From assembly GCF_039555335.1 (NCBI RefSeq), contig NC_092628.1:59631547-59695546 (forward strand): DNA of 64,000 nucleotides. Direction: 5' to 3'. The notes beneath the pieces were generated by a model. That model worked only from the letters and a program-made list of their open reading frames with translations, made no database searches and was not told where the DNA came from. The number at the start of each line of letters is the position of its first letter. Position 1 is the first letter of the stretch. Source of the DNA: Amphiura filiformis (lineage: Eukaryota; Echinodermata; Ophiuroidea; Amphilepidida; Amphiuridae). The position numbers and the translations under genes are program-made. Shown here in pieces: positions 11,617 to 24,900 of the stretch.

Positions 11617-12400
11617 TAGCCCCTATTATTTTGGAACCTTCTCACAACAGATAGTAAAATCTCTTGCATTGTCAAAATATTGTTAATGGACGAAAATATT
11701 TGTCCCTAAGTTCCTCCCTCCCCCACCTATTTAGATTCTTGAGCACCCTGGTGAAAAACATTTGGGGTTAACAATTTAGTTGGCAAACAATATTTCCATC
11801 TCCACACCCCTGTTCAACAATATCTGATTCCAAGCAATTGTGAAAAGTTGACAGCCCTGTATACCTTGGAGGGGGATTGGAAACAATTGGAAGGGGGGAA
11901 TTAAAAACATTCACCTCTCAAAAACTGAAAATGGGTGTGTGGGGATTGTTCAGTCATTGAATTGACTCCTTTTTAGACTCCGTATCTCCCAATGACACCT
12001 TTTTAATATGCATTTTAACCCCCCCCCCCACACTTTGAAATCAACAGTCTTATTTAATTGTGGGACATGAAACCATTTGAAAGGCTAAAAGCAAATAAAA
12101 AATAACCCAAACACATTATTGTACAACAAATAATCCATTTTTAACTTTATTGGATTATACAAATCAGCAACCCTGCCGATATTTTAACAAAATAGTGTAT
12201 TGAAACTTATATGTATAATACTCCCGGTTAATACTATACATACATGTTTTTATGTTTTAATTAATATCTTTATATCATACTGGGATAGTTACATAATAAG
12301 AAAAGGAAATAATTGTGTGTTCCTTTCTCCTATTCGCTCTTGAATACATTACAATAAAAGGAATTCTTTGAGTTTTGATTGCATGTATTTTGATACAGAT
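11617..12400. other. Non-coding spacer
   Basis: No gene is seen. A lone AGTTGACAGCCCTG end near 11847 matches the TIR of the element at 26696-26987 and is probably a solo or decayed fragment. Confidence 0.4.
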
Positions 12401-13263
12401 CCGGAGGGGGGGGGGGGCACTTGTATTTTAAGGTGGACACCATGCTCAGTTACAAAAACAAGTAAAAAGGGTTGTTTTTCAGCATTGGGCAAGTACAGCG
12501 CTGTACCTGCTTAGGTGGTCAAAAACGCCAAAAATCAGGAAAAAGGGTATACTTTTCCAAGCAAAATACTTGCTTTAGTTACCAAAGTAAAGTCATAATA
12601 TAATATTTGCTGAGGAAAACGCCCTCAATATTTTTCAAAATTCTGGTTTTTACATGATCATATTGTACTTTATTAAACATACATACCCTGCCAAAATCAA
12701 GATTATAGAATTTTGAATAAAATGAAGGAACCGTCATTTTATTATTACGATGGAAATATTAGTCGAACGCGTACACGATGTTCACTACACAGTACGTACA
12801 TGGCGTGCGGAACGGATATACACATCAAAGGATAGTACCATAACACAACCGACGGAGTGATACACATTAGCGACATCGGCGCTGGTAGTAAATTCCAATT
12901 TTGTTTGCTTTACCTCAACTGTTCGGCTCAAAATTTAAAGGGACATATCTGATAATAAAAGCTAACATTTTATGGCAAAGAAATACTAATCTGTATGGCA
13001 ATGTTATAATATGACTTTAATGGCAAAATAAAAAAGGGTGAAATAGGCTATGTCTGGCTTCTATCAGTAAACATCGTAGGGTAAAACATTAAGAAACTTC
13101 AAGCTACTTATATTAAACAAGAACCTGAACATGCATTTTTACTTTCTTAGTGTTAAAAAAATGGCAAAATACTTGTTCGTTTTGCACGCGCTGAGTACTA
13201 AGACTCGTTTAGGGTGTGTTTCGAGAGCATGGTGTCCATCATGTAATGTAAGTGCCCCCCCTA
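12401..13263. mobile_element. 863-bp TIR element flanked by a 9-bp direct repeat
   Basis: The direct repeat GATACAGAT occurs at 12392-12400 and 13264-13272. Just inside, a G-run followed by GCACTT and then GGACACCATGCTC is repeated in inverted orientation, giving a TIR of about 37 bases with internal mismatches. A 9-bp duplication is typical of Mutator-like elements, but the superfamily is not proven. No transposase frame is readable; short frames inside are not protein-like. Confidence 0.72.
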
Positions 13264-13272
13264 GATACAGAT

Positions 13273-14167
13273 ATCCACTTGCTATTTTAGTTTCATAAAT
13301 CTGCATCAATCCACGCATCAAAGAAATTGACATTCTGCATTAAATATCGCCTCAAATACACCTGTTTTGCAAACAAAACACAACGGCAAAGAGCAGTCAC
13401 AAAACCAGAGTATAATTCCATCACATCAACATCATTTTTTTCTTGCTGTGTTGAAGATGATTATTGTCCTCTTTCTCATCTTTACTGGTTTCCTTGATAA
13501 ATCTGTTACTTGTTAATACTTTTTAATGATGCTATTATATTGTAACAAGTACAAATTTGATTAGAGATTAATGACTGCACATCAGTTGTTTTAACTTGAG
13601 CCCCCCCAGCATATTCCTCAGTTTCAAAAGCAACAGTTTAGATTTTTCACAATACCAAAAAAATAAATGGTGCAAAGTCATTAACCTCATTCATAACCAT
13701 CACTTTTCAATTTGTTTGATTCTATCTGTATAATATTATCAATTATCATAATTTTTTTAAACAAAATACAATTTTAACTTAACCTTTCATTTTCCCTTTT
13801 AAAAAATAGAATAGCTGACAGCACTAAGTCATGCGATGTACAAATACGGTAGATGCGTGCACGTAAATTGTTCATTTGTGAAGAATACGCACGCTGAGGT
13901 TACTAATGTTACGCAGAGGCAAATAAATAAATTTGATTGAATGCACAAGCATCGCATATATTCATGAGGTTATGAATGTCTTAAAATGAAAATAGCTTAT
14001 CCCTCAAATCTATGCATTATCAACAATTCCACATGAAAAAAAGTGAAAGTCTGTGGATAACATATCATTTTCTGCAATTAGCACAGATCCTCCCAAGCCT
14101 AAATGTATTTTTCTCTAAATATCACAATGTTTTATAGTGTTTTTATGATGTTTTTATAGTGTTTTCT
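13273..14167. other. Spacer downstream of ASPSCR1
   Basis: Non-coding and AT-rich, with no repeat structure recognised beyond short homopolymers. Confidence 0.4.
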
Positions 14168-14173
14168 TTTATT
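14168..14173 (-). promoter_or_regulatory. ASPSCR1: Candidate poly(A) signal of ASPSCR1
   Basis: AATAAA on the minus strand about 305 bases after the proposed stop codon. Confidence 0.4.
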
Positions 14174-14477
14174 TGTTTTTGTTATCCTGTGATGTACATT
14201 AAATTATATCAATTGTCCTGTACATTTCATAATTCCTTTCTACTGATTCATGTGCCAGGGTGACTGACTGATTCATGCTATGTCCATCTATTTGGTGTCA
14301 GCTACAAAGAACATTATCCTGGATTTGTCCCTGTGACTAATGATGCACTTTTACACATATAACTGAAGGATCTTTGATCTGTCCAACATTGAAATTTGTG
14401 GTCACTGCTATTTCATTATGCCATATCATTGGAGACTCCAGGGCAGGCTGACAGACAAGTAGACTTCTATTTCATTT

Positions 14478-17400
14478 TCATTTCTTTCCTGTAAAAGTGT
14501 AAAAAGAGAACAAATGGGTACCAATCAAAGAATTTAGATAAGGAACTCCTAAGCAGCTCCATGCTATACATGAACATCTGCCGTACGGTACTAGATTGTC
14601 ATTATCAGAACATGAAGAGTGAACCTCCTGTTTTGTTTGCAAAGGTCAAAATCATGAATGCAGGAAAGGTTTGTGCAAATGATACATAATATTTTATCAA
14701 TACACTCACAAAACAGGCAAATTTCAGCAGAAACACACAAACTAAAGCAATAATCATTGTCAGATGCATGGAGAAACAATCCGGAGATATACTATGTCAC
14801 AGCCAAGCATTAATTGAGTAGGGTGACACATAACCCAATCTCAATTACGCACACATACCCTAAACAAGTATAATAGTAGAATTTTCTTATTAAACAGGTA
14901 TATTACATGATCTTGGAATGAATGAATCTTGGAATCTAGCAATAGCAAGTATCAAATACATCACATAAATGACTCTGCAGCACAAAGACTTATATCCATT
15001 AAGATGTATGTATGATTGCCTGTGGCTGTGGTATGCATGAGTTCCCTCATGCATTCCAATACAGAGTATTCACTACACATGAGAAAACTCATCGATATCA
15101 CAGCCATACAGCAAAATGGACATGGGACATACCTCTTTCTTATGCTGAGTCATGGCAAAATATATGCTTACCAACTTTAAACCATTTGGGGACTGTGCCA
15201 GATGTTGATGTAGTATTAGCTTGTCTCCTATTCCCTGTGTCCCTATCAGCAGGTACCTGTAATCCTGCTGATGAGGTACTTGCACCTGCTGTAGGTGCAC
15301 TACTTGATGAAGCACCTGCTGTGTCAGTACTTGATACATGAGATGTGCTGCTGCTAGGATGGTGGGATGTTTGTACACTGAATGTAAAGAATATATAAAT
15401 GTGATGATTAACATCAACAACATATTTACCTATTTAGTGCACCAGGTGCTTAAGTCAGTCACGGTGGGGGGGGTGGCTTATTAAAAGTATGAAATGAAAG
15501 TCAAAATTGGGAATTTAAACACATAAAAAATAAAAAATATATTGTATCTATACTATCTAAATAAAGTTAAAATGTGATACGATCTGCTCCATGGGGGCCA
15601 AAGGAGGCATTTTTAAAATTTGAGTTACAATAATTATTACCTTACACAAACATTAGGCTATCATATACTGAAAACACCAAAGGTCTAGCATACTTAGTTC
15701 TAAAGTTCTGTGAGGTCTATTTTCTTATGTCTTTAATTGGTTTTTTTTTAACCTTTATCTCAATTTCAAATTTGGACCAGATCATGTCACAAATCAAGCT
15801 AAACCAGAAGATTGAAATAGTAATTTTATTTAGATATTTGACAGAATTTAGTTGCACAGGTGAATTCTCGCTTCACAATCTGATGTGCCTCCAACGGTCC
15901 CTGGTCGAGGCCAAAATACGCAGTACATCATGGGAAAATGTCGACATCCAAAGCGCGCTTAATACAGGAACATACATCATTGTGGGTTTAAATGTCATTA
16001 TAATGATGTTACATGCAAATGCACACTAAAACAACAATTTACAATTAAAGTAGATCCATTTTCTATCTATTGATTACAGGGAATCCTTGGTGGAGCGGTT
16101 TTCAACATATTTATTATCACACTGGCGTGAAAATTCAATAGCAGTCGACTCTGGAGTCAAAAATTTGACTGTCAAGAGCAACCGCTGGCGGCGCAAAGTA
16201 TTGTGAAACACAAGAATTGAAGAGGGTGTTGTCCCTTGAAAAATGCTGCAGGGGGGAAATTGGAGAGGGGTAATTATGTGATACAGTAGTAGTACTATTT
16301 CCACTAATGTATCTCGTAAGTTTCATAAAATGAATTTGTAGTGATTTTCGGTACTTACTGTTTGGCTACCAGCTCATCTGCTTTCATCAATGTATCTACT
16401 TGATTCAAGGTGCTCTCTGATAAATAATGATCTACACAAAGATAAAAGAAATACAAATTATTTTGGGATGGCAAATCTTTGTATTCATAAGATACAACTT
16501 ATTGGCAATTGTACAGTAAACATGTTTTTTTCTTGATAAAGCTTTACAAATGTGATTGATTTTTTTTATAATGTCAAGCATATACTATCTAGCCATTAAC
16601 AGCTGATATTTGAGCCATAACACTGACCAAGCAACTTGAGCCAGGTCAAGCGACTTTGTGAAGGGGTCACCGTAAACAGCAGGTCGAGACATTATTACAG
16701 GATATGCAAGTGTTGTGGGGCATTACTCTAATGGGAACCGACTGTATCAAGGTCTTTATCATGGGTCATCTGATATGCCTTTTCCAGAAGAACTACACAG
16801 GAAGAAGGGATATGATTTTTATTTTGGTCCTACAGAGATTTTGAACCTGGACCCTCTTGCACCAAGAGCAAAAACCTTAACCAGTGTGCCATCATTACTG
16901 CATGTCATGCGACTCTCCTCAGATATTGCGTTATAAGTATGTTACATTGGTTTTGACAAATTTAAATTTATATGGTCTACAATTACCAAACCACATGAAC
17001 CTGTGTTTTTATCAGGCAAATAAGGCAATAAGTTTGTTTTTATCTAGAAAGGTCCCTGTTTAAAAAGAGAATATTTTTCAAATAATCAACAGCTTGTACA
17101 TACCATTCTGTGATGACGTTCCAAAGTGAATAACTGCTGCTGGACATAGTTTAGCCTAAAAGAAAAGAAAATGTAATCATGTTAATGATTCCTATTTGTA
17201 AGTCTTCCTTTTATTCCTTGATGTTGAATAAATTCAGATGATTATTTCGTTATCATAAGGCAGCTATTTCACTTTGATAATCTTTCTAAAATGGATGCAA
17301 AATAATCTTTCAAGCAAAATCTTATTTTTTCACTGAATATTTTGCCCATTTTATAGGGATCCTGCAATATGCTAGAAACTAGGAATATGCTGCAAGACTT

Positions 17401-20400
17401 TTTCAGAAGTCAACACCAAATAGCAATTACGATTACTATGATGACTACTTAGACTGATTTCAAAATCTGAATAAAAGCTCAAGTATTTCTCAGAGCCTAA
17501 AATGTACTAATAACCAAGGTATTGTCATAGATCAGATGATGCAAGTAACATATTATATGAATCTTTACAAGTCAATAGTCCAAAGAGTCATCGGACATTG
17601 AAATAAACCCTAATCCTTGCCCTAATCCTAAACTTCACCCTAACCTAACCTTTAACCTAAGTCCTAATCCTAAATCCTAACCCTAAGCATGAATTTGGCC
17701 ATAATTCAAAAATACAGATTTGCAATTTTCTTCTCATTTTGTGGAAACAGGTTTCATTTTTGTTCAAAAATTAACAGCCACTTGAAATTAATAAGAAAGC
17801 CAAATGCATTGGTTTCAGTATGATAAACTTTCTTACTCACAGCATACAAGGTCTGTTTTGATCTTTCAGGACAGTCTTGGGTGGAGTTGTATCTGAAAAG
17901 GAAAGAAATATGATGTGTAAAATTTGATATTAAACAGTGTGAAAAAATGAAAACTTACTCAGGATAAATTGCACCTGTGCAGACTTTGCAAATGTGGACC
18001 TTTATCCCAATAAAAACACTTACATCCCACATGTGGACAGAACTCCCTCAAAATTTAGTTTTGGGTGTTATTTTTGAACAGTTTGACATAGAAATGTGGT
18101 TCTTTTGTTAAGTTTTGCTATGTCATTTGGACCTTCTTGGTTACATTTTAACATGTTTACCCTGAAAAGTGGATATTTTGGTCAAGGGGGCTATGTGCCT
18201 GATCCCATTGTATACTCACATAGATAAAACTTGTCTGATGAGTCTCCGAGATGTGACTTAACAAATTCACTTACTGCTTCAACTGTAAACAAAACAAAAG
18301 CATACAATCTTAGTGATGTCCAGCAAATCAAAACAAATCAAATCAAATCAAAACAAGTCTTTGACCTTTAACGCAAGAAATCCTTTGCAGATGAAACTAC
18401 AGTGAAAATTCCAATTGAATAAACACAGCCTGACATATTGTGATGATTTTTTGCGTACACTGCTCGATGTACGCCAGCGTGTGCGACTGTGCGTGAGTGA
18501 CGCGGACGTGAATCCAACCATGCCAACGCTCTTGTGATTGGTTAGTATTGTATCCAAGGTTGTGCGTTCGCATTGTAGTTTGGACTATAATGCGATCACG
18601 GTTGGATCGAATACAGCTGTTGAAAGCTGTGTTCATTCAATTGGAATTCTTAATGTAAGAATACCTCATCATTAATGCGCACATAGTTAATGACAATACT
18701 TCATCATCAATATGCACATTGTTACTGCACATTATTCGACTGGTCAAGAGTGTACAGTGATAATGTGTGCTTATAACATATCGTATAAAAGAGTCCACTT
18801 TGTTTGCACTTTTGAATCTAGAAACCATTTCTGTATTATGGCAGCTCTTGGAAAGAACATTGACATTGACAGAACAAACTGGTTTAAAAGTCTGGAAAAT
18901 TTAACACTACATGTATGAGACTTACCTTTCTCCTGAGGTCTAAAGAATCCTTGTAGGATGAGCTTATCAGGGAAATGAATCCTAACTACCACCTGTAAAT
19001 ACAATCATAAATTTAGTTTATTTCAAATAACATTCTTTCTTTCTGTCTCTCTCCCCTCTCTCCAGTGCAGTAGCCAGCGGGCAGCTGCTGCCCCCTGAGA
19101 AGTCTTGCTCCCCCTCTTTCCCCCACCCCTATAGGAACAGATGTTGGCCACCCTGACATTTAAGATTTTAGGCCTTTTTGTACTTTTTAGCCATTTGATT
19201 TACCATTTTCATCAAAGTTTGCCCCCCTTGAAAGTTGCCTTCCCCCTTTGCCCATCCTCAGAAAAAGTGCTAGCTACACCACTGCCTCTCACTCTCACTT
19301 TCCTCTCTATGGAGTTTCTTTATTCAACTGGATACACACATTGCCTTACCATGGACTTTTTAAGTTTAAACAACAAAGTGAAAGTCACTATAACAGCTTT
19401 AACTGTGGAAGTTGTCATAATGCAGTTTATGTTATTTTTTTTATTTAGAAACACTGTCCAGGAACCGTGGACATCTAGTTTAACAGTTTCTGTGCGTCTA
19501 CTAATTGTATGTACACAGATTTCTCATGTGTGCTAGTGTTCACAAAACCACAAACACACACCCACATAAATAACATAAAATATTATTTGTGATTAAATTC
19601 TTACCTTTGGATATCTTTGCATTTCCCTTAGTTCCCTTGCTTCTCTCATTGCCTTGGTTTCTAATCCTTGCTCTCCAATTCTTACCTTTGGATATCTTTG
19701 CATTTCCCTTAGTTCCCTTGCTTCTCTCATTGCCTTGGTTTCTAATCCTTGTTCTCCCATTCTTACCTTTGGATATCTTTGCATTTCCCTTAGTTCCCTT
19801 GCTTCTCTCATTGCCTTTGTTTCTAACCCTTGCTCTCCCCAGTGCTGTACGGTGCAAAAACTGATTGAGGAGCCAATGGCTCCTAACTTTATAAATTTAG
19901 GCGCCCAAATTTTGCTCCCAGGTAAAAATTCTGAGGTGCCAACGTAAACTGAACAGCCACATGTGTTGAATGTTCATAGCTGCTGTACTCTGATCTACAT
20001 ATTCCCATTGAATGCTACATACTTCATACGCAGCATGTACATTGTAGGCCTATATGTTTTCCAGGAAGTCCCCATTGAGACATGATGATAAAGGCATATT
20101 CATATACATTCGTACCGTACTCTTGAATGCTACATTACATACATGTTTTGTTTTTGGCGATTAAAAGCTTCAGCAGTTGGTCGCCATTGGCGCCAGGGAT
20201 TGAATATTTGGTCGCCATCAGCAAAAATCTAGTCGCCAATGCGCCTAAAATGGTCGCACCGTACAGCACTGGCTCTCCCATTCTTACCTTTGGATATCTT
20301 TGCATTTCCCTTAGTTCCCTTGCTTCTCTCATTGCCTTGGTTTCTAATCCTTGTTCTCCCATTCTTACCTTTGGATATCTTTGCATTTCTCTTAGTTCCC

Positions 20401-21982
20401 TTGCTTCTCTCATGGCCTTGGTTTCTAATCCTTGCTCTTCCATTCTTACCTTTGGAAATATTTGCATTTCCCTTAGTTCCCTTGCTTCTCTCATTGCCTT
20501 GGTCTCTAATCCTTGCTCTCCCATTCTTACCTTTGGATATCTTTGCATTTCCCTTAGTTCCCTTGCTTCTCCCATTGCCTTGGTTCTAATCCTTGCTCTC
20601 CAATTCTTACCTTTGGATATCTTTGCATTTCCCTTAGTTCCCTTGCTTATCTCATTGCCTTGGTCTCTAATCCTTGCTCTCCCATTCTTACCTTTGGATA
20701 TCTTTGCATTTCCCTTAGTTCCCTTGCTTCTCTCATTGCCTTGGTTTCTAATCCTTGTTCTCCCATTCTTACCTTTGGATATCTTTGCATTTCTCTTAGT
20801 TCCCTTGCTTCTCTCATTGCCTTGGTCTCTAATCCTTGTTCTCCCATTCTAGCACTGTCAATAAATTAATATCACATTATTTTGTAAACAATCGTTAATA
20901 TTGGATGAAACAAGAAATTCCATTAAATATTCTTTTATGTATTTTGATATATAATTATAATACCGACACTACACTATTACAGACTTAATTCTGTTAGAAA
21001 AATGCACTGACAATTTCATGTTAGATGTCCATATTCCAAATGGAGTCACCCATTCAGTATTAAAAACCCATTTGAAAATCACACTCCCTGTGTGGGAGAT
21101 TAAGACCATGTCTTCCCTATAGGGGTTGTATGGATTTCAACTAGAATAGCCCTATCTGATTCCATGGTTTGAGTTCAATTGCTCCTGTGGTTTGGAATCT
21201 AGAAGCAAAAAAGTGTAGCACAATGGCCCACAGAACAGGACAAGTAGTATACCACCATGGGAGATTACACTACCATGTTTTGGATCACTTATAATTTAAT
21301 GGAAATATATGTGACCCGTTCTGATAAAACCAGGAACAAGTCGCATTTTTGACATTTCATGATTTGAATAAAAATGTAAGCACGGGACAATAAGCTTCAA
21401 AATGATACCAAAATTATAAACATAACATCAATACTTTTCAAGATATATAATTTGTAAATGATACCTTGGTATTTTTGCCAAACTGCTATCCTGAGAAATG
21501 GGCTCTACACAGGATTGAATAGGGATTATCATAGTTCAACTGTCACTTATTGATTAAATAAACCTCTTTTTAATAAGTACTTTCAAGGATTTGAAAGTCC
21601 ACTCAGTCCCAAGGTCAAATACCATGAAATTAAAAATTCCAAAATTTGATTTTTTTTTATGGGAATGTTATCTTCAAAGGCCTATAACTCAAAAACATGC
21701 CTGGCGAATTGTACCGGGTTTTGTTGGGGCTGGTCACATATTATTACTGTGGTTATGTAAAAAATATGAGCTTTCTTCAACAACAATCACACATTAAATG
21801 ACTTGCTACTTATATCTAACCCTCACCCAGCCATATACCAACCTTTGAGTTCTGAGATCACTATACATCTTCCTGACATCAGAGACAGTGACATCAAAGA
21901 ATTCTTCAGGTACATCACCAACTTGAGCTTCTTCTGGTAGGCTAGCACTTGTATTGTACACAATGGGCAATCTATCACATGG
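14478..21982 (-). CDS. ASPSCR1: ASPSCR1 exons 9-17: extended UBX module and C-terminus
   Basis: Exon 9 (21982-21843) encodes PEEFFDVTVSDVRKMYSDLR. Exon 10 is the repeated helix exon. Exon 11 (18992-18926) encodes VRIHFPDKLILQGFFRPQE, the first strands of the UBX fold. Exon 12 (18282-18220) encodes FVKSHLGDSSDKFYL, exon 13 TPPKTVL, exon 14 (17155-17104) LCPAAVIHFG, exon 15 (16431-16359) YLSESTLNQVDTLMKADELV, and exon 16 (15377-15172) a Ser/Thr-rich tail ending VPKWFKV. Exon 17 (14488-14478) gives GKK and stop. The human order is the same, so the p97-binding module is complete apart from the exon 13 indel. Confidence 0.9.
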
Positions 21983-24900
21983 CTACAGGAACGATTAAAA
22001 TAAAATGATATAGAAAAATGAAGCTTATTCAATAATAATTTCAAAATTGCATCAAACTCCTGAAAAATCTCCTTGATCTTGATGTGTTACTGCACAAATC
22101 ACCCCAATTGTGGCTGTTGACGTGCAGCCAGCTATATATTCAGATTACTGCACTTGGTAAAATAAAGAATGACATTATTTAAAATCATTTGCCCCAGTTT
22201 GCTTAAAATAGCTATTTTACAACAAAGATAATAATGTACAACAGTTTTTGACCTCTTCCTATAAAGACACAGAGGCATTCAGTTTAGGTTTGGAACCAAT
22301 TAAAGCCAGAGGTTATCCTTTTGCTGCATCACATAATTACAACATTATACTTCTACAAGAGAAGCTGCTGTCCCTTACTCAGTGACTATTGCAACACTTA
22401 CCTTAACTGTAGTTTGGTGTTGATCACTCTCCTTGGAACCAGACAGCGGCACTGATGGAAACTAATGAAATAGTAACAAGAATAATAGGGATTGAATTCA
22501 GAGAGGCATACAACAACTTTATTGGATGTTAATATCAAAACCATTTATTTTGTTCACATCAATGTCCACATCACAATTCATAATTATGGAGTGAATCAAG
22601 ATTTAAACGTTGTAATTTTCAGTACTTTTTTGCTACTTTTGTATAATCATGAACTTTTATTAACTGTATGGAATGATCTGGTTCATCTCAAGGGCAAAAA
22701 GTTCCCTTTCATTTTGTGGTAAAAATAATGTTTTCACTATTTTTTCATTCTTACAGTTGACTGACATAACATTTTTGTTTTTAAATTTCAAACATTCATA
22801 AAGGTCTATTTACAGAGGATAGCCAAGATCAGTGTGCTAGGCACTGCTTTACAAAACGCCCCTCTGTACATATAAAAAAACAAAAATATCAATGAATCAA
22901 CTTACTTTAAAGTTTGCAAATGGAGATGGCTGTGGTACAAATGATGATGATGACGATGATGCACCTCCTCCTCCTCCTCTATGCTGCATGATAGCCTGGG
23001 CCATGGCTGCACCCATTTCATTGGCAAGCTAGAGATATAATCATAGATCAATAGCATGTGACAAGGTCTCACATATGCATGATACCTATATCATTTAATC
23101 AAGATTCATTACTGAATATGTTTATCACAACTGGTACAAATTTCGAGGCCAGTAAGTTTTACTCTAGTACTAGAAATTTGGACTATTATAATCAAGATTC
23201 AGTTTCTATAAACCTTGCTTTTATTCAGCAACCATATATACTTTGATTAGCTCATAATCGGCGGGAATTATTAGGCTTTTACCACTATGCCGAAAAGTAG
23301 ACCCACATTTAGAGTGATATAGTTGACCTGTCTGGTCTATATTGTGCAAGTTAAATAAAGTAGACAAAGTATAGGGCTTGAATTATAAATCTGTGATACT
23401 TCTAGCGAGATGTCACAAGAAAATTCTCGAAATAAAATATATTGATATTAATCCGCAATATGTTATAATGCCCGCCGATTACGAGCTGATCAAAGTATAG
23501 TTGAAAATTAGCAGTAGTTTCACACCCAATAGCACCTGTTATAGCTGCTATGTGGCCAATGATATGTTTTACATAATCCACTACAATTCACTTGCACTGT
23601 TGCACAGTTATCACCTATGATTTCATTCATACAGCAATTGTAACAACTGAATCCTGTTTAGCTCAAAAGGGATTCCGGAAATATACTAATTCCAGTGACT
23701 CACTTTTAACAAAAATTGAGTACCATTAGAAAAGATCAGTATTATTATTATGAGAGATTCACTTTTATGTACCCTGGAGATGTAAAAATAGCAACACAAA
23801 TATTTTTTATATAGAGTTGAATTACACTTGCCATATATTCTGCAACATAAAAACTCACCCTATTTCCCAAAACTTCAAAATCATGAAAATTTATGTATGC
23901 ATAAATATAACAGCATAATAGAGTAGTTATTCTTCATTGCTTGGATATTTTCACTACATGGGCTTGACTCAAATACATTGATACTCATTTTTAAAGGTCT
24001 CACCTGTTCTTGTTCCTTAGTGAGAGTTATCGGTGGATCACTTTCTTTTGGCCTTGCCCCCATCTCTTTGGCTTTTCCATCAGATGATGACAACCCCTCT
24101 GAAGAACTTGATACATCTACATCCATAGGTGTGACAGATGTTCCAGACTGATTAGAGCCTCCCCCTGATGTTTTAGTAGCAACAGATAGTTTACTCGAAC
24201 TTGAATCTACATCCATCTGAGTATCTTTACCCTGTTGACTGACATTGTCTCCACCCTTATTAGCAGTGGACTTGTCCATATCACTGTGACTGCTTGATAC
24301 AGTGGTAGGTTCCACTGTGACTGCAGAGGTAGGCACTGTTTTTGTTTCAGATGTTTGAGCAGGTATTGCTGATATGTCGGCTGCTCTGTGGATAAGTCTG
24401 AAGGGAAAGAAAGTAGGATGTTTCGATATTACAGTGTGCAGTACAACTCACATGGTTACTACATGTGGATGAATTCAATACATCAAATTTGTTTCCCCGA
24501 ATACCGTATTGTTTGTATTTAACATGCCGGGGAGGGCGTTTTTTTAATTTTCAATAAAAAAGCTTCAAAATCGGCGGTGAGTGTTGGAAGAATCACTCAA
24601 TTCCGGGTTCATTATGTATCTGATTATATGTATTATGATAAGACACATGCTGGAGGACATCATGTCTAAATATCTCAAAATGTTTTTTCCCTCCTGGAGA
24701 TCATGGAATGTGACTTTAAAATTTATTTTGCATGACCATGAACTGCACACATATGCATAAGTAAGGTAGCAGTGCAGATTCTAGCAGTGCAGATTCTTGC
24801 CTGTATAGGGTAATGTACTCTTTCTGTAATACTGACCTTACAAGGGCCTTTCCTCCAACCAGTCCAAGTGAGTGTAGCGTTGTTGACTGTAAAGCCGCTT

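Noticed and set aside
15727-16029. 100-codon plus-strand frame in an ASPSCR1 intron
   Set aside because: No recognisable domain, no splice or start context, and AT-rich intronic composition.
16837-16891. Functional tRNA gene
   Set aside because: A and B boxes are present, but the acceptor and anticodon stems do not pair, so only a SINE-like origin is supported.
17608-17690. Interstitial telomere
   Set aside because: The CCTAA repeats are too degenerate and short; better described as a simple repeat relic.
19540-20852. Open frames on both strands in the ASPSCR1 array, up to 241 codons
   Set aside because: The period of 81 is divisible by three, so all frames tend to stay open. Only the ASPSCR1 frame matches a protein.
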